Below, one piece after another: positions 40,142-47,910 of a DNA stretch of 64,000 nt. A program made the position numbers and the translations under genes. Below the pieces are notes generated by a model. It saw only the letters and a program-made list of their open reading frames with translations, was not told the origin of the DNA and did no database searches. Source of the stretch: Streptomyces tendae (GTDB lineage: Bacteria; Actinomycetota; Actinomycetes; Streptomycetales; Streptomycetaceae); NCBI RefSeq assembly GCF_014650435.1, contig NZ_BMUY01000017.1, positions 1 through 64,000 of the forward strand, given 5' to 3'. Positions within the stretch are counted from its first letter, which is position 1, and every line of letters starts with the position of its first letter.

Positions 40142-41299
40142 TCAGTTGTTCAGGGAGTGCAGGATCACGCCCTGCACCACGCGGTTGACCTCACCCGAGG
40201 GGAACGGGTTGTCGGGCCGCAGGCCACGGGCCCGGGAGGCACGCAGGGCGATGAGCTGGGCGTACACCACGGCGGGCAGGGCCAGGGCGGCGTCCTCGAC
40301 GTCGTCGAGGCCCGGCAGGGGCCAGGCATCGGCGCCCTCCGCCGCGGCGCCGGTGTCCGCGCAGACCGCGACGACGCTGCCGGCGGGAAGGTTTCCGCGC
40401 AGCTCCGCGACGATGTCGTGGTCGTACTGGCGGGTGTAGGGGTCGTTCGACACGTACACCACCGCGACCGAACGCTCGTTGAGCACCGCCTTGGGACCGT
40501 GCCGGAAACCCAGCGAGGACTCCGGTACGGCCATGAGCGTCCCGCCGGTGAGCTCCAGCACCTTCAGCGCCGACTCCGCGGCGAGGCCCTTCAGCGGGCC
40601 GCTGCCGAGGAAGACGATGCGCTCGGGCGCACGGTCCACCAGGGCGCCGGCGGTGCGGTCGGCGGCGCCCTCCTCGATGATCGACTCCGCTGCCAGGGCC
40701 AGGCGTTCGGCGATCCCGCCGTAGGCGTCCCCGCCCAGCGCGAGCAGGGCCGCGAGCGTCATGCACGTGAAGCTCGACGTCATGGCGAAGCCGCGGTCGT
40801 TGGACGCGGCGGGCATCAGCAGCACCTGGGACTGCGGCCGCCGCGCGTGTTCGCGTGCCAGACGGCCCTGCTCGTTGCAGGTGATCACGAGGTGGTGCAC
40901 CTCGGAGAGGACCTGGTCCGCCAGGGCGGTGGCGGCCACGGACTCCGGGCTGTCCCCCGACCGCGCGAACGAGACCAGCAGCGTGGGGAGGTCCTCGGCG
41001 AGGCATCCGCGGGGGTCGGCGACGAGGTCCGTGGTGGGAACCGCGTCGACGCGCCGTCCCAGGCGCCTGGACAGGGCCGGAGCGAGCACCTGGCCGGCGA
41101 ACGCGGAGGTGCCGGCCCCGGTGAGGACCACGCGCAGGTCGCCGCGCGAGAGGAGCGGGCGCAGGAACGCGTCCAGCGATTCGCGGGAGGAGGTGACGAT
41201 CCGGTCGACCTCCCGCCACAGGGCGGGCTGCTGGGCGATCTCGCGGACGGTGTGGACAGCGCTGTCGTCGACGGGCAGCGTGCCGGAGGGCGTGGTCAC
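40142..41299 (-). CDS. SIS-domain sugar isomerase/deaminase, AgaS-like (385 aa)
   Basis: Two SIS domains as in GlmS/AgaS/FrlB. The first has LRVVLTGAGTSAFAGQVLAP and VSFARSGDSPESVAATALAD (the SGDS phosphosugar loop); the second has RIVFLGSGPLKGLAAESALK and SSLGFRHGPKAVLN with the conserved Glu/His segment. AgaS converts galactosamine-6-phosphate to tagatose-6-phosphate and ammonia. A relative could act on glucosamine-6-phosphate, but the GatZ/GatY partners favour the galacto series. The GTG start overlaps the GatZ-like stop (GTGA), so it is coupled. There is no glutaminase domain, so it is not a GlmS. Confidence 0.87.
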   Translation of the reverse strand: MTTPSGTLPVDDSAVHTVREIAQQPALWREVDRIVTSSRESLDAFLRPLLSRGDLRVVLTGAGTSAFAGQVLAPALSRRLGRRVDAVPTTDLVADPRGCLAEDLPTLLVSFARSGDSPESVAATALADQVLSEVHHLVITCNEQGRLAREHARRPQSQVLLMPAASNDRGFAMTSSFTCMTLAALLALGGDAYGGIAERLALAAESIIEEGAADRTAGALVDRAPERIVFLGSGPLKGLAAESALKVLELTGGTLMAVPESSLGFRHGPKAVLNERSVAVVYVSNDPYTRQYDHDIVAELRGNLPAGSVVAVCADTGAAAEGADAWPLPGLDDVEDAALALPAVVYAQLIALRASRARGLRPDNPFPSGEVNRVVQGVILHSLNN

Positions 41300-42627
41300 A
41301 CGTGCTCCTTCTGGTTCTGCTTCTGGTTCTGCCTGGGGTTCTGGTTGCGGTGCGCACCGGCGGCGCGGTCGTAGTCACGCAGGACGTCGCGGACGTGGTC
41401 CACGGCCAGCTCGCGCGGGCGGGCGGCCAGCTCACCGCGGCGGACGCGGGCGTACTGGAGCGGGAGATGGGCGCTGAGCAGCGGCAGCGGGACGACCGCG
41501 GCCGAGAGGTTGTCCAGCAGCCGGGCCTGGGCCTCTTCGATCTCGGGGTCGGGCCAGTAGTAGCGCATCCGGTCGCTGTAGCTGTAGCGGCGCGCGAGGC
41601 GCCGTTCGGCGTCGCTGCCCGGGTAGTAGCCCTCCCACTGGGCGGGCTCGGCGAGCATCCGGCGCTCGACGACCTCGGCGAGCCGGGACCGCTCGCCGGC
41701 CGGCACCAGCTCGTCCTCGATCGCGGCGAGGGCGAACAGTGCCTCGCGCAGGGCGAAGGTCAGCCCGGGGCCCACCTTGAGGACCGCCCAGTGGTCCTCG
41801 ACCAGCGCGGTGAGTGCCTCGGCGGTCTGGTAGTCGGTCGAGTGGGCCTCGAAGACCATGGTGGGCTCGTCGTCGAGGACCTTGCGCAGCTCCTCGGTCT
41901 GCTCCCGCCGGTAGTCGACGACCCGCAGGTGGTCGAACTCCACGGCCGGCTGCACCACCAGGGCCATGACGCGTGGCCAGACACCGTCGATGCCGCGCCG
42001 GGCGAACGCCTTGCGGTGCTGCTCCAGCGTCGTGCGCGCCGCCTCGGGCGTGGTGGGCACGAGAGCGCCGAGCGTCTCGTGCGCGCCGCCGGGGGTGGGC
42101 ACCTCGGTGCCGATCACATACCGGATCCGCTCCGCCCGCCGAGGGCCCACCGTGTCCTCGGCCGCCCGGATCAGCCGCGCGGCGCGTTCGGCGACCACGT
42201 CGTCGGTCAGCGGTACGGGGTCGCCGGCGCACGCGAAGCTGCAGTCCAGGTGGATCTTGGTGAAGCCCGCCGCCGCGTAGGCCGCGACCAGGGCTTCGGC
42301 CTGCTCCATCGCCTCGTCGGGCGGCAGGGACTGCCACCGGTTGGGGCCGAGGTGGTCGCCGCCGAGGATCACTCGGTCCAGCGGCAGACCGCTCTTCGCC
42401 GCGATGCCGTGCACGAGGTCGCGGAAGTCGCCGGGCCGCATACCCGTGTAACCGCCGTACTGGTCGACCTGGTTCGAGGTCGCCTCTACCAGTACCGGAC
42501 CACCGGTCTCGCGGGCCTGCACCACAGCCGCTTCGATGACCAGCGGGTGGGCGGAACACACGGAGGTGATGCCCTGTGGCCGTCCGGCCTTCTGGTTCCG
42601 GACGACCTCGTCCAACGGGCTCTGCAT
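41296..42627 (-). CDS. GatZ/KbaZ-like tagatose-bisphosphate aldolase companion subunit (443 aa)
   Basis: The class II D-tagatose-bisphosphate aldolase non-catalytic subunit family, sometimes labelled tagatose-6-phosphate kinase. Landmarks are ITSVCSAHPLVIEAAVVQAR, VEATSNQVDQYGGYTGMRPG, VILGGDHLGPNRWQSLPPDE, FTKIHLDCSFACAGDP and FEAHSTDYQTAEAL. In enterobacteria GatZ/KbaZ stabilises GatY/KbaY; a kinase role is unproven. The ATG at 42627 (MQSPLDEVV) is preferred over a longer frame to 42816, which would include the promoter described below. It is the first gene of the five-gene operon. Its C-terminus has a 12-base tandem repeat encoding QNQK twice. Confidence 0.87.
   Translation of the reverse strand: MQSPLDEVVRNQKAGRPQGITSVCSAHPLVIEAAVVQARETGGPVLVEATSNQVDQYGGYTGMRPGDFRDLVHGIAAKSGLPLDRVILGGDHLGPNRWQSLPPDEAMEQAEALVAAYAAAGFTKIHLDCSFACAGDPVPLTDDVVAERAARLIRAAEDTVGPRRAERIRYVIGTEVPTPGGAHETLGALVPTTPEAARTTLEQHRKAFARRGIDGVWPRVMALVVQPAVEFDHLRVVDYRREQTEELRKVLDDEPTMVFEAHSTDYQTAEALTALVEDHWAVLKVGPGLTFALREALFALAAIEDELVPAGERSRLAEVVERRMLAEPAQWEGYYPGSDAERRLARRYSYSDRMRYYWPDPEIEEAQARLLDNLSAAVVPLPLLSAHLPLQYARVRRGELAARPRELAVDHVRDVLRDYDRAAGAHRNQNPRQNQKQNQKEHV
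41309..41332. repeat. 12-bp tandem repeat at the 3' end of the GatZ-like gene
   Basis: TTCTGGTTCTGC occurs at 41309-41320 and 41321-41332, in frame, giving repeated QNQK in the last residues. Confidence 0.75.
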
Positions 42628-42691
42628 GGCCAACCCCTTACTGAAGTGCAGTTTGAGCCCGTTTGCCGCGATGGCCCGAAGCTCACCCGGA

Positions 42692-42720
42692 ACGTTACTG
42701 GTCTTATTTTCGACCGTCAA
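42692..42720 (-). promoter_or_regulatory. Promoter of the GatZ operon with regulator half-site
   Basis: On the minus strand -35 TTGACG (42715-42720), a 17-base spacer and -10 TAACGT (42692-42697) lie about 65-95 bases before the GatZ ATG. The spacer ends in AAGACCAG, so AGACCAGT is created across the -10, matching a half of the DasR operator. The glycosidase promoter at 43773 has the same plan. A regulator bound here would block RNA polymerase. Confidence 0.65.
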
Positions 42721-42732
42721 TAGGTCTCCATT

Positions 42733-42748
42733 GGTCCGCTTCTGGTAT
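42733..42748 (-). promoter_or_regulatory. Shared motif ATACCAGAAGCG(G/T)ACC, copy upstream of the GatZ operon
   Basis: The minus strand reads ATACCAGAAGCGGACC just upstream of the -35. Fifteen of sixteen bases recur at 43670-43685 over the GntR start codon (plus strand). It is likely a regulator site controlling both units. Confidence 0.6.
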
Positions 42749-42840
42749 TCACGGTGGCCAGGGGGCGCAACGGCGACGAGCCGGGCGTCGGCCACTGCGA
42801 CGCCCGGCTCGGGCAAGGCTGCACGGGACCGTTCGGCTCC

Positions 42841-42890
42841 GGTCGGTGCCGGGTCGTTCAGGTCTGGTCGGTGCCGGGTGGTTCAGGTCT
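42841..42890. repeat. 25-bp tandem duplication across the GntR stop codon
   Basis: Copies at 42841-42865 and 42866-42890 differ at one base, with a partial third copy to about 42898. The duplicated unit overlaps the end of the minus-strand GntR gene. Confidence 0.8.
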
Positions 42891-43671
42891 GGTTGGTGAT
42901 GGAGGCTCGGAACCGGTAGCGGTCCCCCCGGTAGACCTGGACGGTCAGTTCGATCGGGCGGGCGTCCTGGTTGGAGGTCAGCTGGGTCGCGACCAGCATC
43001 GGCATGGTCGCGCCGATCTCGAGCAGCTCCATCTCCCGTGCCGTCGGATGCCGGGCTTCGACCGAGTAGTCGGCGACCCGGGGAAGCTGCGGCGGGTCGG
43101 CGGCACGCAGGGTGGCGTACAGCGAGGCGGTGCTGAAGTCGGTGTCGGCCAGGGCCGGGCAGGCCGACAGTGGCAGCCGGTTGTGCTCCAGCACGACCAG
43201 CAGGCCGTCCAGGAAGCGCAGCCGGTGGAGGTCGAAGAGGTCGGCGCCCGGGGCGATCCGGAGCTGCTCCGCCTCCGCCACCGTGGCCGGGCGAACGGCG
43301 GCCGAGAGCACCTTGCTGGCCGTCGTCAGGCCGTTGGCCTCCGCGTAGTCGGCGAACCCCTGGACCTGGGGAGCGGGCGAGGCGGGCGCCGACACCGCCT
43401 CGGGGAACAGACCGGGCTCGGCGACGAACCATCCGCGTGACGACGACGGACGCACGATGCCTCGCGCCTCCAGCTGGGCGAGGGCGGCCCGCAGGGTCAC
43501 GCGCGACACGGCGTACCGGGCGACCATGGCCCGCTCGGAGGGCAGCCGGTCGCCGGGGCGGGCGGCGGCGGCACGCAGGTCGTCGAGGAGCCGCGCGGCC
43601 GTGCGCTCGTACAGCGGGAGGGCGTCGTCGGCGAAGAGGCCCCTGGGCATCGGCGTACTCGCTTCGGTCAT
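42883..43671 (-). CDS. GntR-family regulator with UTRA domain (HutC subfamily, 262 aa)
   Basis: The N-terminal winged helix is LYERTAARLLDDLRAAAARP, then GDRLPSERAMVARYAVSRVT and LRAALAQLEARGIV (about residues 20-80). The UTRA effector domain (about 95-255) includes LSAAVRPATVAEAEQLRIAP, ADLFDLHRLRFLDGLLVVLE and YSVEARHPTAREMELLEIGA. UTRA domains bind phosphosugars or amino-sugar phosphates; DasR and NagR are of this type. It sits between the GatZ operon and the divergent glycosidase and is the obvious local regulator. The ATG (43669-43671) is overlapped by the shared motif at 43670-43685, implying autorepression. Its 3' end was tandemly duplicated. Confidence 0.87.
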   Translation of the reverse strand: MTEASTPMPRGLFADDALPLYERTAARLLDDLRAAAARPGDRLPSERAMVARYAVSRVTLRAALAQLEARGIVRPSSSRGWFVAEPGLFPEAVSAPASPAPQVQGFADYAEANGLTTASKVLSAAVRPATVAEAEQLRIAPGADLFDLHRLRFLDGLLVVLEHNRLPLSACPALADTDFSTASLYATLRAADPPQLPRVADYSVEARHPTAREMELLEIGATMPMLVATQLTSNQDARPIELTVQVYRGDRYRFRASITNQT

Positions 43672-43685
43672 ACCAGAAGCGTACC
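43670..43685 (+). promoter_or_regulatory. Shared motif ATACCAGAAGCG(G/T)ACC, copy over the GntR start codon
   Basis: ATACCAGAAGCGTACC on the plus strand overlaps the GntR ATG (minus strand). It matches the copy upstream of the GatZ operon at all but one base. A protein bound here would block gntR transcription or elongation. Confidence 0.6.
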
Positions 43686-43772
43686 GGTTCGACCGCCCGC
43701 GGAGGCACCCGCATCTCGCACTTCCCCAGACGCACACGGTGAACTCCTGGGCCGTGGGAGACATTTGAACCA

Positions 43773-43801
43773 TTGACATGCCAATTAAAGACCACTTACG
43801 T
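43773..43801 (+). promoter_or_regulatory. Promoter of the GH36 gene with regulator half-site
   Basis: The -35 is TTGACA (43773-43778), the spacer 17 bases and the -10 TTACGT (43796-43801), giving a leader of about 105 bases to the ATG at 43914. TTAAAGACCA (43785-43794) lies in the spacer and recurs in the leader at 43878-43887. The arrangement copies that of the GatZ operon promoter at 42692-42720. Confidence 0.65.
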
Positions 43802-43913
43802 TCTCGATGCAGGCCACCCAGAGCCCGATGGGGCCTCCTCACCCTCACGGCTGCCCGGACTCCGTTCGAGGAGCCGGTTAAAGACCAGACCCTGCTCCGA
43901 GAGAGAGATCGAC

Positions 43914-45989
43914 ATGACGGATGTGAACCGGCGCAGCGTGCTGAAGGTGGCGCTGGGGGGTGCGGGGCTGGCCGCCTTCCCCACCGCGGCACTGGCCCAG
44001 AGCGCCGCGCCCGCGGCCGCCGCACCGCACCGCGGGCCGGACCTCGTCGGGGTCGGCGACACCTCCATCACCCTGGAGTTCGACGACCGACTGCGCAGCC
44101 GGGTGGCGTTGAAGGGCGTCGACATCACGCGCTTCGACGCCGGCGAGGCCCTGCTCCTGGGCGACAGGACGATCGACGAGTTCGCCTACGGCGGGCACCG
44201 GACCCGCAGGACCCGGCATCCCCGGCACGGCGCGGGCGTCAGGGTGACCCTCTGGGGCGAGTCCGCGACCGGCGTTCGCAAGACGGTGGAGCTGACCTCC
44301 TTCCGGCGCCTGACCGGGATGATCGTGATGAAGGTGACCTACACCAACGGGACCGGGAGCCCGCTGGCGGTCACCGGGTGGCGCAGCGGAGCCCATGAAC
44401 TCCTCGAGAGTCCCGCCGGCTTCTACACCTTCTCGGGCACCACCTACGAGGACCGTCGCGACTGGGTGCAGCCGATGACGGACGGGTTCGTGCAGCGGAA
44501 CTCGCTGGGCATGGACGCCTCCGACTACGGCGGCGGCACCCCCGTGGCGTCCGTGTGGCGGCCGGGCGCCGGGCTCTCCGTCGGGCATGTCGAACCCGTG
44601 GCCAGGATGCTGCGCCTGCCGGTCCGCAGGACGGCCGGCGGAGCGAGCCTCGCCGTCGAGGGTGACACCCCCGTGACCCTGGGGCCGGGCCGGCGCCTGA
44701 CCACCGACACCACGTTCCTGACCGCACTGCCGGGCGACCACTTCGTGCCGCTCCAGCGCTATCGCGACTACATGGGCGACGTCGGCCTGCGTGCCCCCGA
44801 GGCACCCGGGCCGGCCCTGGAGCCCATGTGGTGCGCCTGGGGGTACGAGCGCGACTTCACCGTCGAGCAGGTGGTCGCGACGCTCCCCAAGGTGCGGGAG
44901 GTCGGTCTCAAGTGGGCGGTGCTCGACGACGGCTGGCAGACCAACGAGGGCGACTGGCAGCTGGACCCGCGGAAGTTCCCGCGGGGCGCGGCGGACATGC
45001 GGGCCTTCACGCGGCGGATCCGGGACGCCGGTCTGCGGCCGCGCCTGTGGTGGGCTCCGCTGGCGGCGGACCCCGGGAGCGATCTGTACGAGAACCACTC
45101 CGACATGCTCCTGCTGGACCGCGAGGGCAACAAGCAGCGAGTGAGCTGGTGGGACGCCTGGACGCTGTGCCCGGCGTACCAGCCGACGGTGGACTACTTC
45201 GTCGGGCAGGTGAAGGAGTTCATCGGCGACTGGGGGTACGAAGGGCTCAAGATCGACGGCCAGCACCTCAACGCCGTCACACCCTGCTACAACCCGGCGC
45301 ACGGGCATGCCCGCCCCGAAGAGTCGACCGAGGGGCTCGCGCGGTTCTGGAAGGCGGTGTACGAGGCCGCTCACGAGGCGAACCGCGACGCCGTGGTCGA
45401 GCTGTGCCCCTGCGGCACCGCCTTCGCCTTCCACAACCTGCCCTACGTCGACCAGTACCCGAGCTCGGACCCGCTCTCCTCGTACCAGGTCCGGACGAAG
45501 GGCAAGACGATGAAGGCACTGATGGGCCGGGGCAGCAGCTACTCGGGCGACCATGTCGAACTCAGTGACGGCGGCGACGACTTCGCCTCCAGCTACGGTG
45601 TGGGAGCCGTCCTGTCGACGAAGTTCACCTACCCCGCGGGCCCGGACGAGTCCATCGTGCTCACGCCGGAACGCGAAGCTCTCTGGCGCCGGTGGCTGGA
45701 CCTGTACGAGCAGAACATGCTGACCACCGGCGAGTACCGGGGCGAGCTGTACGACATCGGTTTCGACAAGCCCGAGGCCCATGCGGTGGCCAAGGGAGGG
45801 GCGCTGCACTACGCCTTCTACGCCCAGCGGTGGGACGGCGCGGTCGAGTTGCGTGGTCTGGGCCGCGGCAGGTACCGCCTGACCGACCCGTTCAGCGGCA
45901 CTCCGCTCGGTACCGTCGACGCCCGGCACAACACCGTGACGCTGGCCTTCGAGCGGTTCCAGCTCGTCGTGGCCGAGCCCGTCGGCTGA
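43914..45989 (+). CDS. Tat-exported GH36-type alpha-galactosidase / alpha-N-acetylgalactosaminidase-like glycosidase (691 aa)
   Basis: The N-terminus carries a twin-arginine signal (NRRSVLKVALGGAGLAAFPT, Ala-x-Ala cleavage near residue 29). A beta-sandwich domain precedes a TIM barrel from about residue 300: PMWCAWGYERDFTVEQVVAT, KWAVLDDGWQTNEGDWQ, then YEGLKIDGQHLNAVTPCYNP with the likely nucleophile Asp in LKID, and QYPSSDPLSSYQVRTKGK holding the acid/base region. This is the GH36/GH27 clan pattern. The LKIDGQ subgroup has few characterised members, so alpha-galactosidase versus alpha-N-acetylgalactosaminidase is open; the amino-sugar operon across the GntR gene favours the latter. GAGAGAG precedes the ATG. 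Confidence 0.82.
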   Translation: MTDVNRRSVLKVALGGAGLAAFPTAALAQSAAPAAAAPHRGPDLVGVGDTSITLEFDDRLRSRVALKGVDITRFDAGEALLLGDRTIDEFAYGGHRTRRTRHPRHGAGVRVTLWGESATGVRKTVELTSFRRLTGMIVMKVTYTNGTGSPLAVTGWRSGAHELLESPAGFYTFSGTTYEDRRDWVQPMTDGFVQRNSLGMDASDYGGGTPVASVWRPGAGLSVGHVEPVARMLRLPVRRTAGGASLAVEGDTPVTLGPGRRLTTDTTFLTALPGDHFVPLQRYRDYMGDVGLRAPEAPGPALEPMWCAWGYERDFTVEQVVATLPKVREVGLKWAVLDDGWQTNEGDWQLDPRKFPRGAADMRAFTRRIRDAGLRPRLWWAPLAADPGSDLYENHSDMLLLDREGNKQRVSWWDAWTLCPAYQPTVDYFVGQVKEFIGDWGYEGLKIDGQHLNAVTPCYNPAHGHARPEESTEGLARFWKAVYEAAHEANRDAVVELCPCGTAFAFHNLPYVDQYPSSDPLSSYQVRTKGKTMKALMGRGSSYSGDHVELSDGGDDFASSYGVGAVLSTKFTYPAGPDESIVLTPEREALWRRWLDLYEQNMLTTGEYRGELYDIGFDKPEAHAVAKGGALHYAFYAQRWDGAVELRGLGRGRYRLTDPFSGTPLGTVDARHNTVTLAFERFQLVVAEPVG

Positions 45990-46018
45990 TCAGGGCTCGC
46001 GTGCGCCGGTCCCGGCAC

Positions 46019-46669
46019 TCACGTGGCGGTGACCGGCAGCACGTCCGGCGACAGCGCCGCCGCCCGCGCCGAGGCGCTCGTCATCCGCCTGCGGTGGTGG
46101 CGGCGGCACAGCACCTCGTAGCCGATCTCGTCGGCGGACCGGGCGACGTCGCCGACGACCACCTGGGCGCCCTCGACGACCATGACGCCGCCGACGGTGC
46201 GGGCGTTGTGCGTGGCGCGGGCGCCGCACCAGCACAGGGCCTCGACCTGGAGCACCTCGACGCGGTCGGCGAGTTCCACCAGGCGCTGGGAGCCGGGGAA
46301 GAGCTTGGAGCGGAAGTCGGTGGTGATGCCGAAGGCGTACACGTCGACGTCGAGGTCGTCGACCACGCGCGCGAGCTGGTCGATCTGGTCCGGCGCGAGG
46401 AACTGCGCCTCGTCCGCGATCACGTAGTCCACGCGGCCGCCCCGCGAGAGGTGGTCGACGACGTGGGCGTACAGGTCCTGGCCGTCCGCGACCTCCACCG
46501 CGTCGGTGACGAGGCCGAGGCGGGAGGAGAGTTTGCCCTCGCCCGCGCGGTCGTCGCGGGTGAAGATCATGCCGGCCAGTCCGCGCGCCGAGCGGTTGTG
46601 CTCGATCTGGAGAGCCAGTGTCGACTTCCCGCAGTCCATCGTTCCGGAGAAGAACACCAGCTCGGGCAT
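46019..46669 (-). CDS. tdk: Thymidine kinase (216 aa)
   Basis: ATP-dependent phosphorylation of thymidine (type II thymidine kinase). The P-loop is FFSGTMDCGKSTLALQ, the Mg-binding Asp-Glu is in VIADEAQFLAPDQ, and the structural zinc site uses CWCG and CRRHHR (two Cys then Cys and His). The lasso region has TVGGVMVVEGAQVVVGD. It is convergent with the GH36 gene, 29 bases apart, and lies about 47 bases downstream of the phosphodiesterase-family gene on the same strand. The C-terminal 20 residues after the zinc site are Ala-rich and variable. Confidence 0.93.
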   Translation of the reverse strand: MPELVFFSGTMDCGKSTLALQIEHNRSARGLAGMIFTRDDRAGEGKLSSRLGLVTDAVEVADGQDLYAHVVDHLSRGGRVDYVIADEAQFLAPDQIDQLARVVDDLDVDVYAFGITTDFRSKLFPGSQRLVELADRVEVLQVEALCWCGARATHNARTVGGVMVVEGAQVVVGDVARSADEIGYEVLCRRHHRRRMTSASARAAALSPDVLPVTAT

Positions 46670-46716
46670 GAGGGGTTGGGCACCTTTCGGCAGCGGGGTC
46701 GGTGGAGCGGAGTGGG

Positions 46717-47910
46717 TCAGGAGCGTACTTCGAGCAGCGGGACGAGCTGCTCGGCGGGGGTCATGGAACCGTGGTTGCCGACCATCGCCGACTCCTTGGG
46801 CTCCCGCTCGGAGGCGATGAGCAGGACGTCGTCGCGGGCCGCGGCGACCACGTCGCCGATGCGGCCGTACACCCGCTCGTCGATGCGGGGGCCGAACCAG
46901 CCCGCCTCGATCGCCTCGTCCCGGGACGCCACCCAGAACTGCTCGCCGAGCACCTCGCGCCAGCAGGTCAGCACGTCGTTGTGGGCGCCCGGGACGGCGT
47001 AGACGTGGCGGGCGCGGCCCTCGCCGCCGAGGAGGGCGACGCCCGCCTTCAGCTCCCAGTCCTCGTCGAAGTCGATGCGGTGGTCCTCGTCGAAGGCCAC
47101 GTCGACCATGCCGTGGTCGGCGGTGACGTACAGGGCGCTGCGCGGCGGCAGCTGCTCGGCGAGGCGCTGGACGAGCCGGTCGACGTGGCCGAGCTGGCCG
47201 CGCCAGGTGTCGGAGTCGACGCCGAAGCGGTGTCCGGCGCCGTCGACCTCGGCGTAGTACGTGTAGACGAGGGCGCGGTCGGCGCGGGCCAGCTGTTCGG
47301 CGGCGCAGTCCATCCGGTCCTCGCCGGACAGCCGTCCGTGGAACTCGCCGCCGCTGAGCGCGACCTTGGTCAGCGGGGTGTTGGCGAAGGTGGGTGAGGA
47401 GACCTGGGCGGCGTGCACACCGGCCTCGTGGGCGAGGCCGAAGACGGTCGGATACGGCTGCCAGGGACCGGGCGCGGTCCACGGCTGCCAGCGCAGCTGG
47501 TTCATCAGGGCGCCGGTGTCGGGATTGCGCACCGTGTATCCGGGCAGGCCGTGGGCGCCCGGCGGGAGGCCGGTGCCGACCGAGGCGAGGGAGGTGGCCG
47601 TGGTCGCCGGGTAGCCGGCGGTGATCGGGCGTCCGGTGCCGCCGCGCGAGCTGCCCAGGAGGGAACTCAGGAAGGGCGCGTCGTCGGGGTGCGCGCGCAG
47701 CTGCTCCCAGCCGAGGCCGTCGATCAGGAAGACGCAGTTGCGGTCGGCGGGGGTCAGTTCGATGATCCCCGCGGTCATGCCGGGGACGCCGAGGCCGGCG
47801 GCCAGGGTGGGCAGCAGGTCGGCGAGGGAGCCCCGGCCGTACTCGGGTACGGGGGCGGAGTCGACGGGGAGCGGTTCCGGGTGGGTGTCCCAGGCGGTGT
47901 GCTGCACCAT
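46717..47910 (-). CDS. Alkaline-phosphatase-superfamily nucleotide pyrophosphatase/phosphodiesterase-like protein (397 aa)
   Basis: A soluble metalloenzyme of the NPP/alkaline phosphatase superfamily. The first metal Asp is in CVFLIDGLGWEQL, the nucleophile Thr in GYPATTATSLASVG, the second site in VYTYYAEVDGAGHRFG, then ALYVTADHGMVDV and the last His in AMVGNHGSMTP. Such enzymes cleave nucleotide or phosphonate diesters; the substrate is not evident. No signal peptide is seen, so it is probably cytoplasmic. The ATG overlaps the DUF5998 stop by one base (TGATG), coupling the two. A homologue next to thymidine kinase is normal for Streptomyces in my memory. Confidence 0.85.
   Translation of the reverse strand: MVQHTAWDTHPEPLPVDSAPVPEYGRGSLADLLPTLAAGLGVPGMTAGIIELTPADRNCVFLIDGLGWEQLRAHPDDAPFLSSLLGSSRGGTGRPITAGYPATTATSLASVGTGLPPGAHGLPGYTVRNPDTGALMNQLRWQPWTAPGPWQPYPTVFGLAHEAGVHAAQVSSPTFANTPLTKVALSGGEFHGRLSGEDRMDCAAEQLARADRALVYTYYAEVDGAGHRFGVDSDTWRGQLGHVDRLVQRLAEQLPPRSALYVTADHGMVDVAFDEDHRIDFDEDWELKAGVALLGGEGRARHVYAVPGAHNDVLTCWREVLGEQFWVASRDEAIEAGWFGPRIDERVYGRIGDVVAAARDDVLLIASEREPKESAMVGNHGSMTPAEQLVPLLEVRS

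Noticed and set aside
42628..42816. Longer N-terminus of the GatZ-like protein
   Set aside because: It would place the promoter and regulator motifs inside the coding region and adds 63 residues with no resemblance to the family.
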